Assembly: GCA_037903355.1 (NCBI GenBank)
Contig: JBAJFE010000056.1
Span: forward strand, 1 to 64,000
Direction: 5' to 3'
DNA from: Trichuris trichiura
Lineage: Eukaryota; Nematoda; Enoplea; Trichinellida; Trichuridae
DNA: 64,000 nt
In this document: in pieces, positions 1 to 12,880 of the stretch
How positions within the stretch are numbered: position 1 is the first letter of the stretch
How the letters are laid out: the number at the start of each line of letters is the position of its first letter
Notes under the pieces: generated by a model
Seen by the model: the letters and a program-made list of their open reading frames with translations, nothing else
Told to the model about the DNA's origin: nothing
The model's database searches: none
Position numbers and translations under genes: made by a program

Positions 1-3000
1 AATACAAATAGTTGAATGGTGAATAAATAAAACGTTTGATGAACCCCTTACATTCTGGACAACACAACCTATACATTCAAGGGATGCGTTCGCAACCTGC
101 ACCGGCTACCAAATTAGTCAACAGAAGCAACGTTATAACGTACTTACCTACAAAGCAAGCAGTTATATTAAAGGCTTCTTAGGTACTACGTTATCCAACC
201 ACTTGAAATTCCACTCACATTTGAATATTACTGTCTGCGACCATTGGATAAGCAATGAACACATTCAACAACACAAATGGTACTTGATAGGAAGAACCAT
301 TTCCGCTCACAATATCAACAAGAAATTCATTCAGACGGATGACCACCACGTGCGTATCGCAAAGAATTCCAACGTATTACTACGTACGCGCGAACAGGCA
401 TCTTTGAAAGCAAATCGATTCCACGCCAGCTGCCTTTTTTAAGCACAGTAGTTTAAGATGGTCAGCAAAAGTGCTTGCAGGTCGTGCGATACCTTATACG
501 ACCAATAAAGCAGGCTGTGAGTCTTTCTTGCGGATCAAAAATTGAGTGACACCAGCAAGCGTGGCAAAATATCCAAACTTATGCTTTCATCCGAAGTCAA
601 AGGTCCATAAGACAGCTTCAATTGCCACCAATCAACTTTCTGTCTGTAAATCAAGCTATTGTTTGAAGAGCAAAGAACCCCACTGAATAGTGTGAACGCA
701 AGTTGAACGGTTGAAAGTGAGATATCTCGTTAAGGGACGCTTTAGTTGTTAGCACAGCGTTTCCACCCTTGCAAAAAAACACCGGAACTACTACTTGCCG
801 TGCGATGTTCCATTTCCGTGGGAGTGGAATGTCCTTAAAACTATTGCTCATTCTAATTACAGACTGGAGCAGAAAGAAAGCCGTCCAACGCTGATTGAAT
901 CCCAAATACTTTCAGGATGAATAAAAGGCACTTCAACCATTTTGGTTAAGAAATGCAAACTATTTTGGCAGTCCAAGTTGAAACTTTCACTGCCCATGCG
1001 AGGTCAGCAGTTGCAAACTTACAGTTTGCATCATTATGGTTTCCGAGCATTGATCTAAGGAAAGACTGGTGCAGGAAGGACTGTTGTTGCCCAAGCAAAT
1101 AACTACTGCCGTAACCAATTAACCGGCAAGCGACTGTTTTCAAATGTCCACTGAGACGAATCCCAAGTGGAAGCATCACTTGTAGTGAAATGATCATTTG
1201 AGCTGCAGTCGGGTGGCAAGGAGCGATCTTCTCATAGGCACATGAGTTCCCACTGAATATTTGACAACCTGCGGGCGCTGTCTTTGGAGCCTGCTGAACA
1301 CCATAGACAGTCCCATACCGAACGATCCATGACTATATCGTAAACAACAGCGCCCTGTAACAACAAAGAAAATGGAAACTATGGGTCATGCAATAAATTT
1401 TCATAAACTTACTGATCACAAAATCAACTTTCTTCAGGCCATTATGATGAGTAGACAGGGAAAAGCGAATCAGCCTCAAACAACTGTATAGACTACTTCA
1501 TTGTATCTACTGAGCTAACCCTAACAGTCTTTCTTCTCATCCACAATTTTTTCTTCAAAGAAAATTGATGCAAGAATTTGCTGCTCTCCTATCGAGTACT
1601 CCCCGAGAAAGCACAAATGTTCGACTCAGAAAGTTAAATACTACCAACATACGCTTCACTGACAACCATTGCTTACATGGGATACTTCAACGAAAAAGTT
1701 TTCACTGCTACCGCAAACAATGCAGCGCTCAATTTTCAGCTTGTTGCGCATCCATTCTTAATAATGTTATGCAGAATTTCACATGCAATCCCAAATCATG
1801 GCAAATAGCCATAGAAACACAACACTGTTTCTTTAAGCTCCAAAAAGGGAACCATTTTAGCAATACACAGACTAACCGTACTTTTAAACGTCAGAGAAGA
1901 GGAAAGACCAAATTCCTTTGCATACTGCACTAAGCCGACTAACGGATACACATTATTTTTTGCTGTATGCTGGACAACTGCAGAACACCATCCAATAACT
2001 CAACAATGTCCTAAAATTACACCATCAGGACTTTACGATGTTCTACACAAAAGCAAAGAGCGAAACGACCAACAGTGTCCGTCGAAATATAACAACATCG
2101 ACAGGGGCTACTTGCACTTGTGCTTTTCAGAATATTCTTCAATCATAAAAGATCGTTTTCTCCGTAAAAGTTTGCTCGTTTATATTAGTTGACTTCAGGG
2201 CGATTGCGACACAGTAATAAGGTTGATCAACTTCTTCTGCTCATTAAAAAATGTCAATTCTTTTCACTAAGTTTTTTTCTCAACGGCATTAAACAGATCT
2301 ATTTTTCACTCGAAACCACACTGACAGCGAAACAGAGCGACGTGCTTACGATACCAAGTCTCCCCAAAGGGAGCACGTACATCTCTGATGGATATTTACC
2401 TCAAGAGTTTGAAACCCATGGGAAGTTCACGTGTCACCTAACCATTGTTCCCATGGACAGTAAGATAGAACCTTCAATACTCCTGCACATGTTGAAACAC
2501 AAGCGGCATAGTCGACAATGCCAACAGACACTACAGTCAAGTGAAGTCAATGGTCATTCTGACTAACCAAATTTCAGAAACTAAAAGTTCATCAGTGATA
2601 TGAAATGAACAAGCAATACTTCCACTTCGCACAGCCTACTCCTGGCACAGCTTTGCCAAATATCCAACAGAATGGCTATTGGCCGAAGACATGCTACTTG
2701 CTACTGCTATAACCACTGCTGGAAATAGTTCAACCTGACCGCTAAACCGTTCGAAGCGAGCGTTAGGAACCCAAACACCAAACAATCCTTGCCGCTAAGT
2801 ACCGACTGATATTGCTGTTTGCTAAGTGCATCAGATTGCCTTACCATCCACAATGCCTGACTGAATACTTGGCAACTTCACATAGCGCGCATTAGAGACA
2901 GTGAGAAACAGAAGAAAAGTCACTCTTCCCTTGCCCAAAGACTGGCTTGCGGAAGGACTGTTTATTCCTCGTGAAACACTGCGCAAGCTTGAAGCCATAG

Positions 3001-3240
3001 TGGCAGTGCACGCTGAGCTGTGAAACAGTTGGACATGTGCCGAATCAGTATTAGCTTCAGCACCTAGGGCAGAAAAATTGTCCGCCAGTCAAAACAATAA
3101 AGATCTTAGAGCCTACGTCACGTAAGTGCTCAAACACCCATTAACAGAATCTTACGAACGTCCCACGAATAGAAAGACTAACATTTCTACCCCAATTAAA
3201 CGACCAGCGAAGGCCAAAGGACTCGACGTTATCAATAATC
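1..3240 (+). repeat. Module A, copy 1 (A1), left end outside window
   Basis: This stretch aligns with 7741-10875 at an offset of about 7.63-7.70 kb. Examples are 'cttacattctg.acaacac' at 50 and 7755, 'acatgggatacttcaa.gaaaaag' at 1676 and 9306, and the 'accattgttcccatgga' block at 2440 and 10073. Modules A1 and A2 are diverged and small indels break every reading frame differently, so no gene is annotated. The left edge is the window boundary. Confidence 0.75.
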
Positions 3241-3600
3241 CTCCGGCGGGAGACATGCTTAAGAATATCACTACCCACCAGTTAACCGCTTCAGTTGCAT
3301 AGCTTGCTGAAACGGCGGCTTTTTCTTACAAGCGATCATCTAGTTGTTGGAGCGTTTGCTTTTGTACAACCGATTGAACACGACCTCGTGTTATAAGAAT
3401 TGCTGTTATTTTGTCCCGGTTGTCATATCGTAAACTACGGCATCTTGCAACAGGAAAGCATTCAGAAACTGTATGAGATAGCGCATACTTTCATATACGC
3501 ACCTGCAACAGAAACATTCTCTAAAGTTTTCGGAAGGTTCAAGAAAGGAAAGCTGATGAACTTCATGCACCTCCATAACGTAGCGCTGGATAGCAATTAA
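3241..3600 (+). repeat. Truncated C module (C0)
   Basis: The first 350 bp of a C module is present here: the landmark, the 'cagttgcatagcttgctgaaacg' block, and the 'gcaacaggaaagcattcagaaactgtatgag' block. The copy stops at about 3600 in an AT-rich junction and the sequence continues as B-type DNA. It duplicates 4480-4830 within the same 1.3 kb, so a partial unit has been inserted or left by unequal exchange. Confidence 0.75.
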
Positions 3601-4480
3601 GGTTTTAACCTTTAAGATTTATAATAGATTTAACATTTAAAATACGCTGAACGATCTTCTGTCACTGCTTGTGTATACAAAGCGTGTAATAGTTAAGCGG
3701 CTATTCACTTTTCTTCGTTCTAATTGAGCCAAAATTGATCATCACGGGAAACGCCAGAGTCACTATTGTTACCATAGAATAGCCGAAACTTTTCTACAGA
3801 GCAAAGCGCAAACAAGAATTCTGCCTTGATTTCGTATGTGTTAGAGTTGAGCCGGAGGGTAATACAATTGGTCAAATTTGTTTCGTTGCTCACTTCACTT
3901 TTTTCAATAGGAAAAGCATTTCACTTTGCATTCATTCAAACGCAACTTCTGCATTGTAAAAGGAGATGAACTTAATGTGAAGTCAGTAGCCGTCTTCTTC
4001 CATTAACATTTGCAGTATTTGAGAAACGGCAAAGGGCTAGCAAATCAACATTAAAAATAATGGAGCCCACACATTTTCCAACTCATAACATATATCTGAA
4101 ATGCATCAACGTCGTGTGCATGCGCCGTGATCAATCAACCGACAATGCACTACTGAGAACAACACAAAAGTGTTAGTCTCGACTCATTCTTACCAGTCAC
4201 TGTGTACATAGATCTGCTGTCTGACTTCAATCTGCAGTAAAATCGAAAACGACCACATGCAATGAAAACTTTCCTCAGGGCGACTAAACTAAACAAGTGC
4301 CCTCTCAGCCGAAGAGAAAAGACAGTAGGGTCAGTCGAATAAACGCTTTTCCACCTACGAAGGATGGCGAAATACTTAAGACGCAAGCGAGCAGAGGCAC
4401 GGGTATAAACTAACATTCCTTCCGGACAGAAAATAGCCGGTTGTTTCTTCAAAGATTTCAAGATTACATTATCTTATCAG
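3601..4480 (+). repeat. Module B, copy 1 (B1), internally deleted
   Basis: The segment begins with sequence matching B2 at about 14395 ('cactgcttgtgt...gtgtaatag.taagc.gctattcact') and continues to 'aatggagcccacat' (B2 about 14820). It then jumps to sequence matching B2 at about 16895 ('gtgatcaatcaacc.acaatgca'). About 2 kb present in B2, B3 and B4 is therefore missing, along with the left 1.5 kb of the module. Its 'caacgtcgtgtgcatg' stretch is the best available empty site for the insertion found in B4. Confidence 0.75.
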
Positions 4481-6850
4481 CAATCCACTGGCGGGAGACA
4501 TGCGTGTAAACATCATTACTCACCAGTTAGTCGTTTCAGTTGCAAAGCTTGTTGAAACGTCGGCTTGTCCTTACAAACGATCACCTCATAGATGTAATGT
4601 TCCTTTCTGAACAACTTGTAACTTCATGAACCCATGTTTTAAAGATTAGCGTTATGTTTTCGCAGGAATCATATTGTAAACTACGGCGTCCTGCAACAGT
4701 AAAGCATTCAGAAACTGTATGACATTACGCTTACTTTACTGTATTTACCTATAACAGAAACGGACTCTGTAAAGTTTCAGAAGGTTGCAGAATGAAAAGC
4801 CAATGAAATTGAAACCGCTGCATGACGCTGCTCCGAATACGTTCGTTCACGAGTGCGACGAGTGGTGAGAGAAGTGAAATGCTCCAAAGGAGAAGAGGAA
4901 GTTTGTTTCAGCGACTGGAGAAGACTGATCATCATGAAAACGTGCTCTATTACCGAAACTGAAAACTTGGAAAGTTTTGTCTTTTGTCAGCCAGCTGACT
5001 TTCCTGAAAGCCCAACATTCGACAAGTTTATGCATTTGCAGAAAGCATTTCACCACCGGAATTTAATTTTAGTAAAATGGGAGTGCCCTACTTGTGAACA
5101 CTTCTGTGAAAGTTTAATAACTCATCCGAAACCGCTATACGCAGATAAATGACCATGTCAATTTGCTTCCTTAAGAACCAATAGAATCTGGCGAGATGGC
5201 TGAAACAGGCTGAATACAAGCCTTCATTTAGTGTCAGCAGCCATTGCGTCAGAGTATGTGAATGACAAATCTTTGAAAGCTCACGAGCGTCTAGTAGACA
5301 GAAGTCGCCACTTGAGTCTTATCTTTAAACATCCTACAGGCTTACAAAGCGTGTAACAGAGACTGAAATCAGTAACATCTTGGAAAATAAACGCACCCTC
5401 CGCCATAATTGTATCGTCCTATTCAGTTAGACGAAAACGTATTTATCGGACAACCAGACGCTGGTGATAACGAAGCTCTTCAGCTTCAGTACGACTGATT
5501 TTGCTTCGGTGAACTTATCTAATACTCACATAATCTGCCATCCCGAAAGCGCGGTCACCAACGTGACATGCTTACCTGACCGACCAGCAAACCAATTGGT
5601 CAAATGGTTGGATGGCTTTACCTAACTAAGTATCGCTCACTCCGGTGCCGGATAAATGGTCAGCCTTAACCAGCACGTCTACTGAAGACTTCACCTCTTG
5701 GCCTACCAGTTTTTAATCGCTGGCATCCACTGATCAGAATTTGGCTGTACAAACTGCAGGGCACATATGCCAAGTTGACGTCTGGTTAAAAAAAGTGCCA
5801 TGGGACTGGCGTGCACACTGGCAGCAGTCGGAAATTAACAGAGCCTTCCAAGGAACATCTTTCCTACTGTTCAACTTCATCTTCAGTTATATACGAAGGC
5901 CATTCGAATCAGATCCATAGAGCAGAATCTGTTCTATGACTTGGAGAACTTTCCTTTTCTATCCACAAAAGCACTCTTTTTGTGGAAGGTTCGTGAAGAC
6001 ATTAAGCCATTTCGTAAGTACGGAACAGGTGGAGCGCACAGGGCAATTTCAGCAATGAATAACTCCACGGCCAACTAACGGTCTGTACAGACTGTCCACG
6101 TCAGCGCGATTAACAGAAACAACGATCCTCGCAATAGCACCTCAGCTTTCTTAATGTTTAAAGTTACGCAAGTTTCATTCATGGGCACGATTCGTGGTTC
6201 TGATCACAAAAGGCACGCATTTCACAAATTGCGTCGCTCGTCAGGACTAATGCGACGAGGTAACCGTTCAACATGAAACAGTATTCACTCCCAAAAAATG
6301 ACCACGTCAACAAGGCTAAAACTTTCGTGCCAAATCTGATTCTAGTATTAGTCGCAGAACACAAAAGCGCAGACTTTAGTAATTCTAGGTGCATCGAACT
6401 GTAATTACTCGGCACTTAGCACTGCCTCTCCATCGTATCGTCAGGGTTCATGCATGTATCCCAGACGAATCAAAGGTAAATGCACAAGTGCGAAATGTCA
6501 TGAACACAGTCCTTTGTGAGAGAAGATTGACCACAATGAACAATTTCATGCATCATTTACGCTTAGTCGTAATTGCAAACAGCGCTCGGAACAAAGCACT
6601 TCTTTCCTTAACAGTTGTCTGATTGATTCCCGTTATAACATATATACATGGTCGTGCCACGTCTGGGCGTCGTTGAAGTAAGATAAGCTGCGAACGATGA
6701 CGAGTGTCAGAAACTTACATTTGTGAATGCACTACTGATGTGAAAGCACTGATGTGCTGAAATAACCAAAAATTATACAATGCATGAGTCATCAGTGCAT
6801 ATGTACCACAAAGAAATTACTTCTTTCCGGGCTTTTCAGACTACTCAGAC
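4481..6850 (+). repeat. Module C, copy 1 (C1)
   Basis: Homologous to 10871-12880, 17226-19480 and 23826-26040. Shared blocks include 'cagaaactgtatga' near 4709, the CATGAAAA block near 4934, the 'accagcaaacca.ttggtca' block near 5581, and 'ccagacgaatcaaaggtaaatgcacaagt' near 6461. Reading frames seen in C3 and C4 are interrupted here. Homology to the other C copies fades just after 'taccacaaagaaatta.ttctttc' at about 6830. Confidence 0.75.
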
Positions 6851-7740
6851 TGTCATTTTTAAGTGAATATAAGTGAAGGATCTACGGTTTCGTAAGAATA
6901 AAGAATTACTTTAAAGCTCAAGGAACATAAGAACTCACAGACGACCAAGAGTTAAAGACGGTTACAAGAAACAGATCAGGAAAAGAATTGAAACTAGAGC
7001 AACGTTCCATTTGGATTTGTATTTCTGCCGTCTGGAAAGATACACTAAACACAATTCGCTAAATTGCTATATACATAATTTACTAAAAAGCTGGAACAGC
7101 CTGAATATTGTCACACACATGCTCGCACATTCTCATTTTCCATTTCTCCACAGCCTTCCTGACTAGGACTGACAGTGCCTACAGCAGGAATTAAAACCTC
7201 CCCTTTGAAATTTCCCTAAATTACTGGCTGTGTACATTTCCCTATTCGTCCGGAGAAGCCTAAAGACGATTACCGGCGGTGGACTTACTCTGCGTGGCTT
7301 TGCTCTCTATTTCATAACACAATCGTGGACAATGGTAGCGCATACTAAGATTTTATAAACGTGGACATTTTCATATGCTTCACGCGTATACGCGAAAACG
7401 TTTATATTAGAAAGAAAGGTTTGCGTATTATTCTTAGAAATCAGCGGGATCAAGGCATTTTGCTGCATTCTCATTGTAGCCTTGTCATCATCGGAAGCAT
7501 ACCAATTCCTAAGCTGCATGCAGGATGCAGTATACACTGAAAGTTTAGCGTACGCTTTGCATTGCGGTTTACTGGTGCAAAAGATCAGCGCTCTTCATTG
7601 CACTACGTGTGCAGCTCAAAAGAACACACACACGTTCGTATCATTCGTAGACCCAAGTTACCCGTCCGCAGAAAATTGCTTGGGCCAAAGGAAAGTAGCA
7701 TGTGCAAATGACGTGTAATTACGATCGACATGCAGGACGC
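6851..7740. other. Array spacer with no visible counterpart
   Basis: About 0.9 kb between C1 and A2. I could not match it to sequence at the other C ends, where B modules begin. It holds no convincing open frame, no terminal inverted repeat and no tRNA-like fold. It may be the left part of a longer A module, since A1 is cut by the window edge, or an insertion. Confidence 0.4.
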
Positions 7741-10700
7741 ATGCAGAGCCTCTTACATTCTGAACAACACGTCAACTCATATGTTCAAGGGAAACAATTG
7801 CAAGGTGACTTGCTAGCAAACTATTTAGTAGAAGAAAGATTATAACGTACCTACCTACAAAGCAAGCAGTTTCGTCGAAGCCCTTTCAGACATTGCGTTA
7901 TCCAGTCACTTCAAAGTCCACTGAAATTCGAGTCTTAGTCCGCGACCATTGGTTAAGCGATGAATACATTCAACAGAACAAACAGAGCTCCAATGTCCTT
8001 GGCAGGAAGAACAAATTGCGTTCTCAGTTTCGACAAGAAATGCACAGCCAACGAGGACCACGCGCATATGAGACAAAGAATTCTAAAGCATTTCTACGTT
8101 CGTGCAAAAATGGCTTTGTGAGAGCGAAACAATTGAAGGCCAGCTGCCATTTTTTAACCATAGTGATCCAAGATGGTCAAAAAAAGTGTATGTTGTCGTA
8201 CAAAATTTTGCACATCCCACGTAACAGTCAACGCGCCTTGGATCAAAAATTGAGCGACGCGAGGAAACGCGGCGAAATAGCCAAACCAATGCACAGCAAT
8301 TACATTTTTGTCCCTAACTCAAACGCTGCTTCAAAAGCAGAGAAGCCTATTGAACAGTGTGAACGCAAGATGAACGCTTGAATTTGGGCCAGCTCGGGAA
8401 CGGACACTTTAAATGTTAGTAAAGCGTTTCCACCTCAGCAAATCAGAAACATCTGAGCCACTGATCTCCAAATGAGCTTCAATTATCATGAAAGAATAAT
8501 AACCTTACAACCATCTTTCGCTCTAATGTCCAACGCTGATTACCGCCAAATAATTTCACGGTGAACAAACCGCACTACAACCACTGCAGTTCAGAAATGC
8601 AAATTACTTTGGTAGTTCAACATGAAAGTTTCGCTGGCAACGCAAGCCCAGCAGGTGTAAATTTACAGCTTGCATCATTTTGGTTTCCGAGCGTTCATCC
8701 AAAAGAAAGATAGACGCAGGAAGGACTACTGCTGCCCAACCATTGTCAGAACCAGCTGACCGGTAGCCGAATGCTTTAAATGACCGCTGAGACGAATCAT
8801 TGGTGCATGCAACACTTGTGATGAAGTAACTGATTGAAGTGCAGTTGGATAACACCCAACGATCTTTTCGTGCGCACGTGAAGTAGCGCTCAGTACTTGG
8901 CAAGGTATGGGCACTACCTTTGGAGGCCGCTACAGACCATACACAGTCCCATACCGAATGATCAGTGACCACACCGTAAACAAATGCGTATTGCAACAAC
9001 AAAGCAAATGGAAACTACTGGCCAGGGGACATTTTCGCAGACTTACCGGCGACGAGAGCAACTTTGTCCAAGCCTTTATGATGCGTGGAGATTTAAAGCG
9101 TGTCTACTTTACACATCTGTATAGACAACTTCTGTTTCTCCAGTGAGCGACGTCTGACAGTTTTCCTTCTTGTCCACAAGTTGTTCTTCGAAGAAACTTA
9201 TCGGTGGAGGAATTTGCCGTTCCCGCAGAGTGTCCTGATAAAGCACAAGTGTTTGACTCAGAACGCCAAATGTCACCAAGACAAAGTTCACTGGAAACCA
9301 TTGGTTACATGGGATACTTCAATGAAAAAGCTTTTACTGCTTACACAAACTTCGCAGTGGCCGCCTTCCAGCTTGTCGTGCATCCATTGTTGATAGTCTC
9401 ATGCAGAATTTCACACGCAATTCCAAATCATTGCAAATTCATATGAAAATAAGCGCTGTTACATGACGCTGCAAATGATGAACGATAACAGGAACGCATG
9501 TACATTAGTCGTGTGTTCAAACATCGGCCAAGTTGAAATACAAATTTCCGGTGCATACTGCCCTCCGCACACTAATAGACACACATAATTTTTCGCCGTA
9601 TGCTCCATAACTGCAGCAAACTAAATAATAGTTGAACATTGTCGCAAAAGTGCCTCAGGAGAACTTCCACGATGTTCTACACGGAGCAAAAGCACAAACG
9701 ACGAAGAGACTCCATCAAAACTTAACAGGATCCACAAATGCTATTCCCACTTCTGTTATTCAGCATCTGTTTCAATCACATACAATCGTTCCTTCAGCAA
9801 AATTTTGGCTATTTTGTTTAGTTGACTTTGCGAGAACTCAGATATAGTAACAAGGATGATCAACATCTTGCGATGACTGGAAAAGGTCAAATCTCACAAA
9901 GTTCCGTTTTTCTTCAACAGCACAAACGGGTCTACTCTGCACTTCAAGCAACTTTGGCAGTGGAACAGAGCGACTCGCTCAGGATGTGGCATTTCAAAAA
10001 AGGGTGCACTTACATCTCTGAAGGTCTCCGACGTAGAGAGTTTGGTACACCTGGAAACTTCGCGACTCGCCTAACCATTGTTCCCATGGAGAGTAAAGGA
10101 GAATCTTCAATAGTACCGCACATGTTCAAGACCACGCAGCATAGTCGACGATGTCAACAAACAGTACATACAAGCGACATTAATAGGCACTGTGGTCGGC
10201 AAAACTTCACAGAAGAAACGTCCATCACTGATATATATAGGGAACAAACACCAATTCCATTCCGGACAGCATAGCTCTTGCATAACCTCGCAAAGCATCC
10301 AACATAAATGGATAATGCACGAAGATTTGCCATTTCCTGCAGATATAACAACTGCTAGAAACAGTTCGGTCTGAACACTAAACCGTGCGAATCTAGCATT
10401 AGCAGCCTGAACAGTAAATAATCATTATTGTCAAGTACTCACGGGTTTAGGTGCTTGCTGAGAGCGCCAAAATGCCTTAACATCCATAATACACTCGGTG
10501 ATCTCGCATGACAGCCGTTACAGACAGTGAGATTAAGAAAACTCTCTCTACTTTTGCCTGAAAACTCTGTTCCAAAAGAACTAATAATTCCTTGAAGAAC
10601 ACTCGATGAGGTTCAAACCATAATAGCTCTGCACGTTGAGGACTGAAACATTCGGACATGTGAAGAAACGGCACTGTCTTGAACAGCAATGGCAGACACA

Positions 10701-10870
10701 AACCCCCGGCAACTAAAACGGAAAAGCGTTTGGAAGTTACGTTAGTATTCAAACGTCCACTTCGTCCTCAAGAGAATTTCAAACACGTAGTCACAGAATC
10801 TTACGAAAATTTCATTCCTTTATCACAAAGACGGCCAACAAAACCCAGTCTACAAGATTGGATGTTATCA
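7741..10870 (+). repeat. Module A, copy 2 (A2)
   Basis: Diverged duplicate of A1. It runs directly into a C module at the landmark near 10876, whereas A1 runs into the truncated C0. A 162-codon open frame at 7893-8381 is broken in A1 by stops and indels, so it is treated as chance. No protein family is recognised. Confidence 0.75.
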
Positions 10871-12880
10871 GCAGTCTACTGGCTAGAGACATGAGCATAA
10901 GCAACACTACTGAATAGTCAGTCGTTTCACTGGCATAGCTTGCTGAAACGACGGCATGCCGTGACATAATATCACCTCATAGATGTACTGCTTCTGTTTG
11001 AACCACTGGTAACCTCGCGAACCCATGTTTTAACGCATACTGTTAACTTGTCGCAGTTGTCATATCGTAAAGCATGGCATACTGCAACAGTAAAGCATTA
11101 AAGCATACAGAAACTTTATAAGATAGCATACACTTTCATATGCGTACCTGCAACAGAAACACGCTCTCCAAAAACTTGAAGAAGTTGTAGAAAGCAAACT
11201 CAATGAATATCAAGCATCTGCAAAACGCGGCGCTGAATGTATTCATTCACGAGTCGAATGAATCATAAAACAAGTGAAAGCTCCCAAGGGAGATTTAGAA
11301 GTTTGTTTCAGCGACTGGACGCAATTGATCGTCATGAAAACATCGTTTCCTACGGAAGGTGAAAATTTGGAAAGGTTTCGTTTTTTGTCCGCCATCTGAT
11401 TTTCGTGAAGGCGCAATAAAGGTCCGACGAGTTCTAGCCCTTGCAAGGAGCAATTAGACACCGTAACTTAATCGCCGTAATCCGGTAGTCTTCTATGTAC
11501 GAACACTTCTGTGAAAGCTTAAGAACTCGTCAGGGAGCCGCATAGGCAGATAAAATGACCGTATTGTTTTGCTTCTTTGCTGGACGATGGCAGACGGTGA
11601 AATGGCTGAAACAAGCCGTATGGGGCTTCTCCTTCAGTGTCACAAGCCAGTGCGTCCGAGTATGTGAACGAAAATTCTTTCGCTGCTCGAGAGCGTCTAG
11701 CAGACCAAAAATCGCCACTTTGGTTAAATCTTTAAACAACTCGCGCGGGTGTTAAAGGATGCAACAGAGGCTGCTGAATTGATTACATCTTCGCTCACAA
11801 CTGCATCCCATGGCGCGATTTTAACCTCCTATTCGGTTAGAGAGAAGCTTGCATATTGAAACAGCGGACGCAAGCAGTAATGAAGCTCTTCAGTTACAAT
11901 ACGCCTGACTTTGCTTTGGTGAACTTATTCAACACTCACAGAATCTGCCATCTCCAATGCGCGGTCGCCAACGTGACATGTGTACCTCATCGACCAGCAA
12001 ACCATTGGTCAGATAGTGGCATGACCTGATTTAATTAAGTATTGTCCAATCCAGTGCTGGACGAATGGTCAGCTTCAACCAGCACGTCAACTGCCGCCGT
12101 CACCTGCTAGCCTACCAATTTTTAATCGTTGACATCCAATGCTCAGAATTTGGCCGCACATGCTGGAAGAGCGCATATGCCAGGAGGACGTCTGGTAACA
12201 GATCGACTTGCCGACTGGCATGCATACGGGCAGCAATCAGAAATTAGCAGAGCCTTCCAAGGAACAGTTCATGCAGTTCAACTTTACCTTCAGTTCTGTA
12301 CAAAGAGCGTTCAAACCAGACGCGTAGACGACAACGTGTTCAACGACTTGGCCAACCTTGCATTTCTCTCCGCAAAATACTCTTTTTGTGGAACAGACGA
12401 CAAACATTCAGTCGTTTCATCAATGGGCAGTTAATAAAGCACATGAGTCGATTTCAGCAAAGATCAGCTCCACGGTCAGCTGACGGCGTGCACGATTACG
12501 CCCGGGCGACTAACAGAAGCAACATTATTCAAGAAAACACTTCAGCTTTCTTATCTTTCACACAGTCCACTGCGCGATAAGGTTGCTATGATAAACAGTT
12601 TCAAGCATCCATTTTCATTAGACTTGTTGCAAACAGCGCACGGAACAAACCATCCAGTTTTTTGCAGTTGCATCATTGCGTTCCGCTATGACATACACGC
12701 ACGGCGATACCTCACCTAGTCGTTCGCTGAAGTATATTACAAGCGTGAAGACAACAGGGAATGGCAGAGAATTACGCTTGAGTACACAGATCTTGCCAAC
12801 GCACTGATGCACAGAAATAGTCAGAAACTATACGAAACACGAGTGCTTGGTGTATACGTACCATAAATAAAATTTCTTCT
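10871..12880 (+). repeat. Module C, copy 2 (C2), with internal deletion
   Basis: Matches C1 from the landmark through the 'ttcagcgactgga' block (near 11307) and the 'gaccagcaaacc.ttggtca' block (near 11990). At about 12550-12600 it jumps from the 'cttcagctttctta' block to 'tttcaagcatccatttt'. That omits several hundred bases present at about 6160-6540 of C1 and in C3 and C4. Confidence 0.75.

Noticed and set aside
7893..8381. 162-codon plus-strand open frame in module A2
   Set aside because: The homologous part of A1 is interrupted by stops and indels, the composition is not protein-like and no motif is present.
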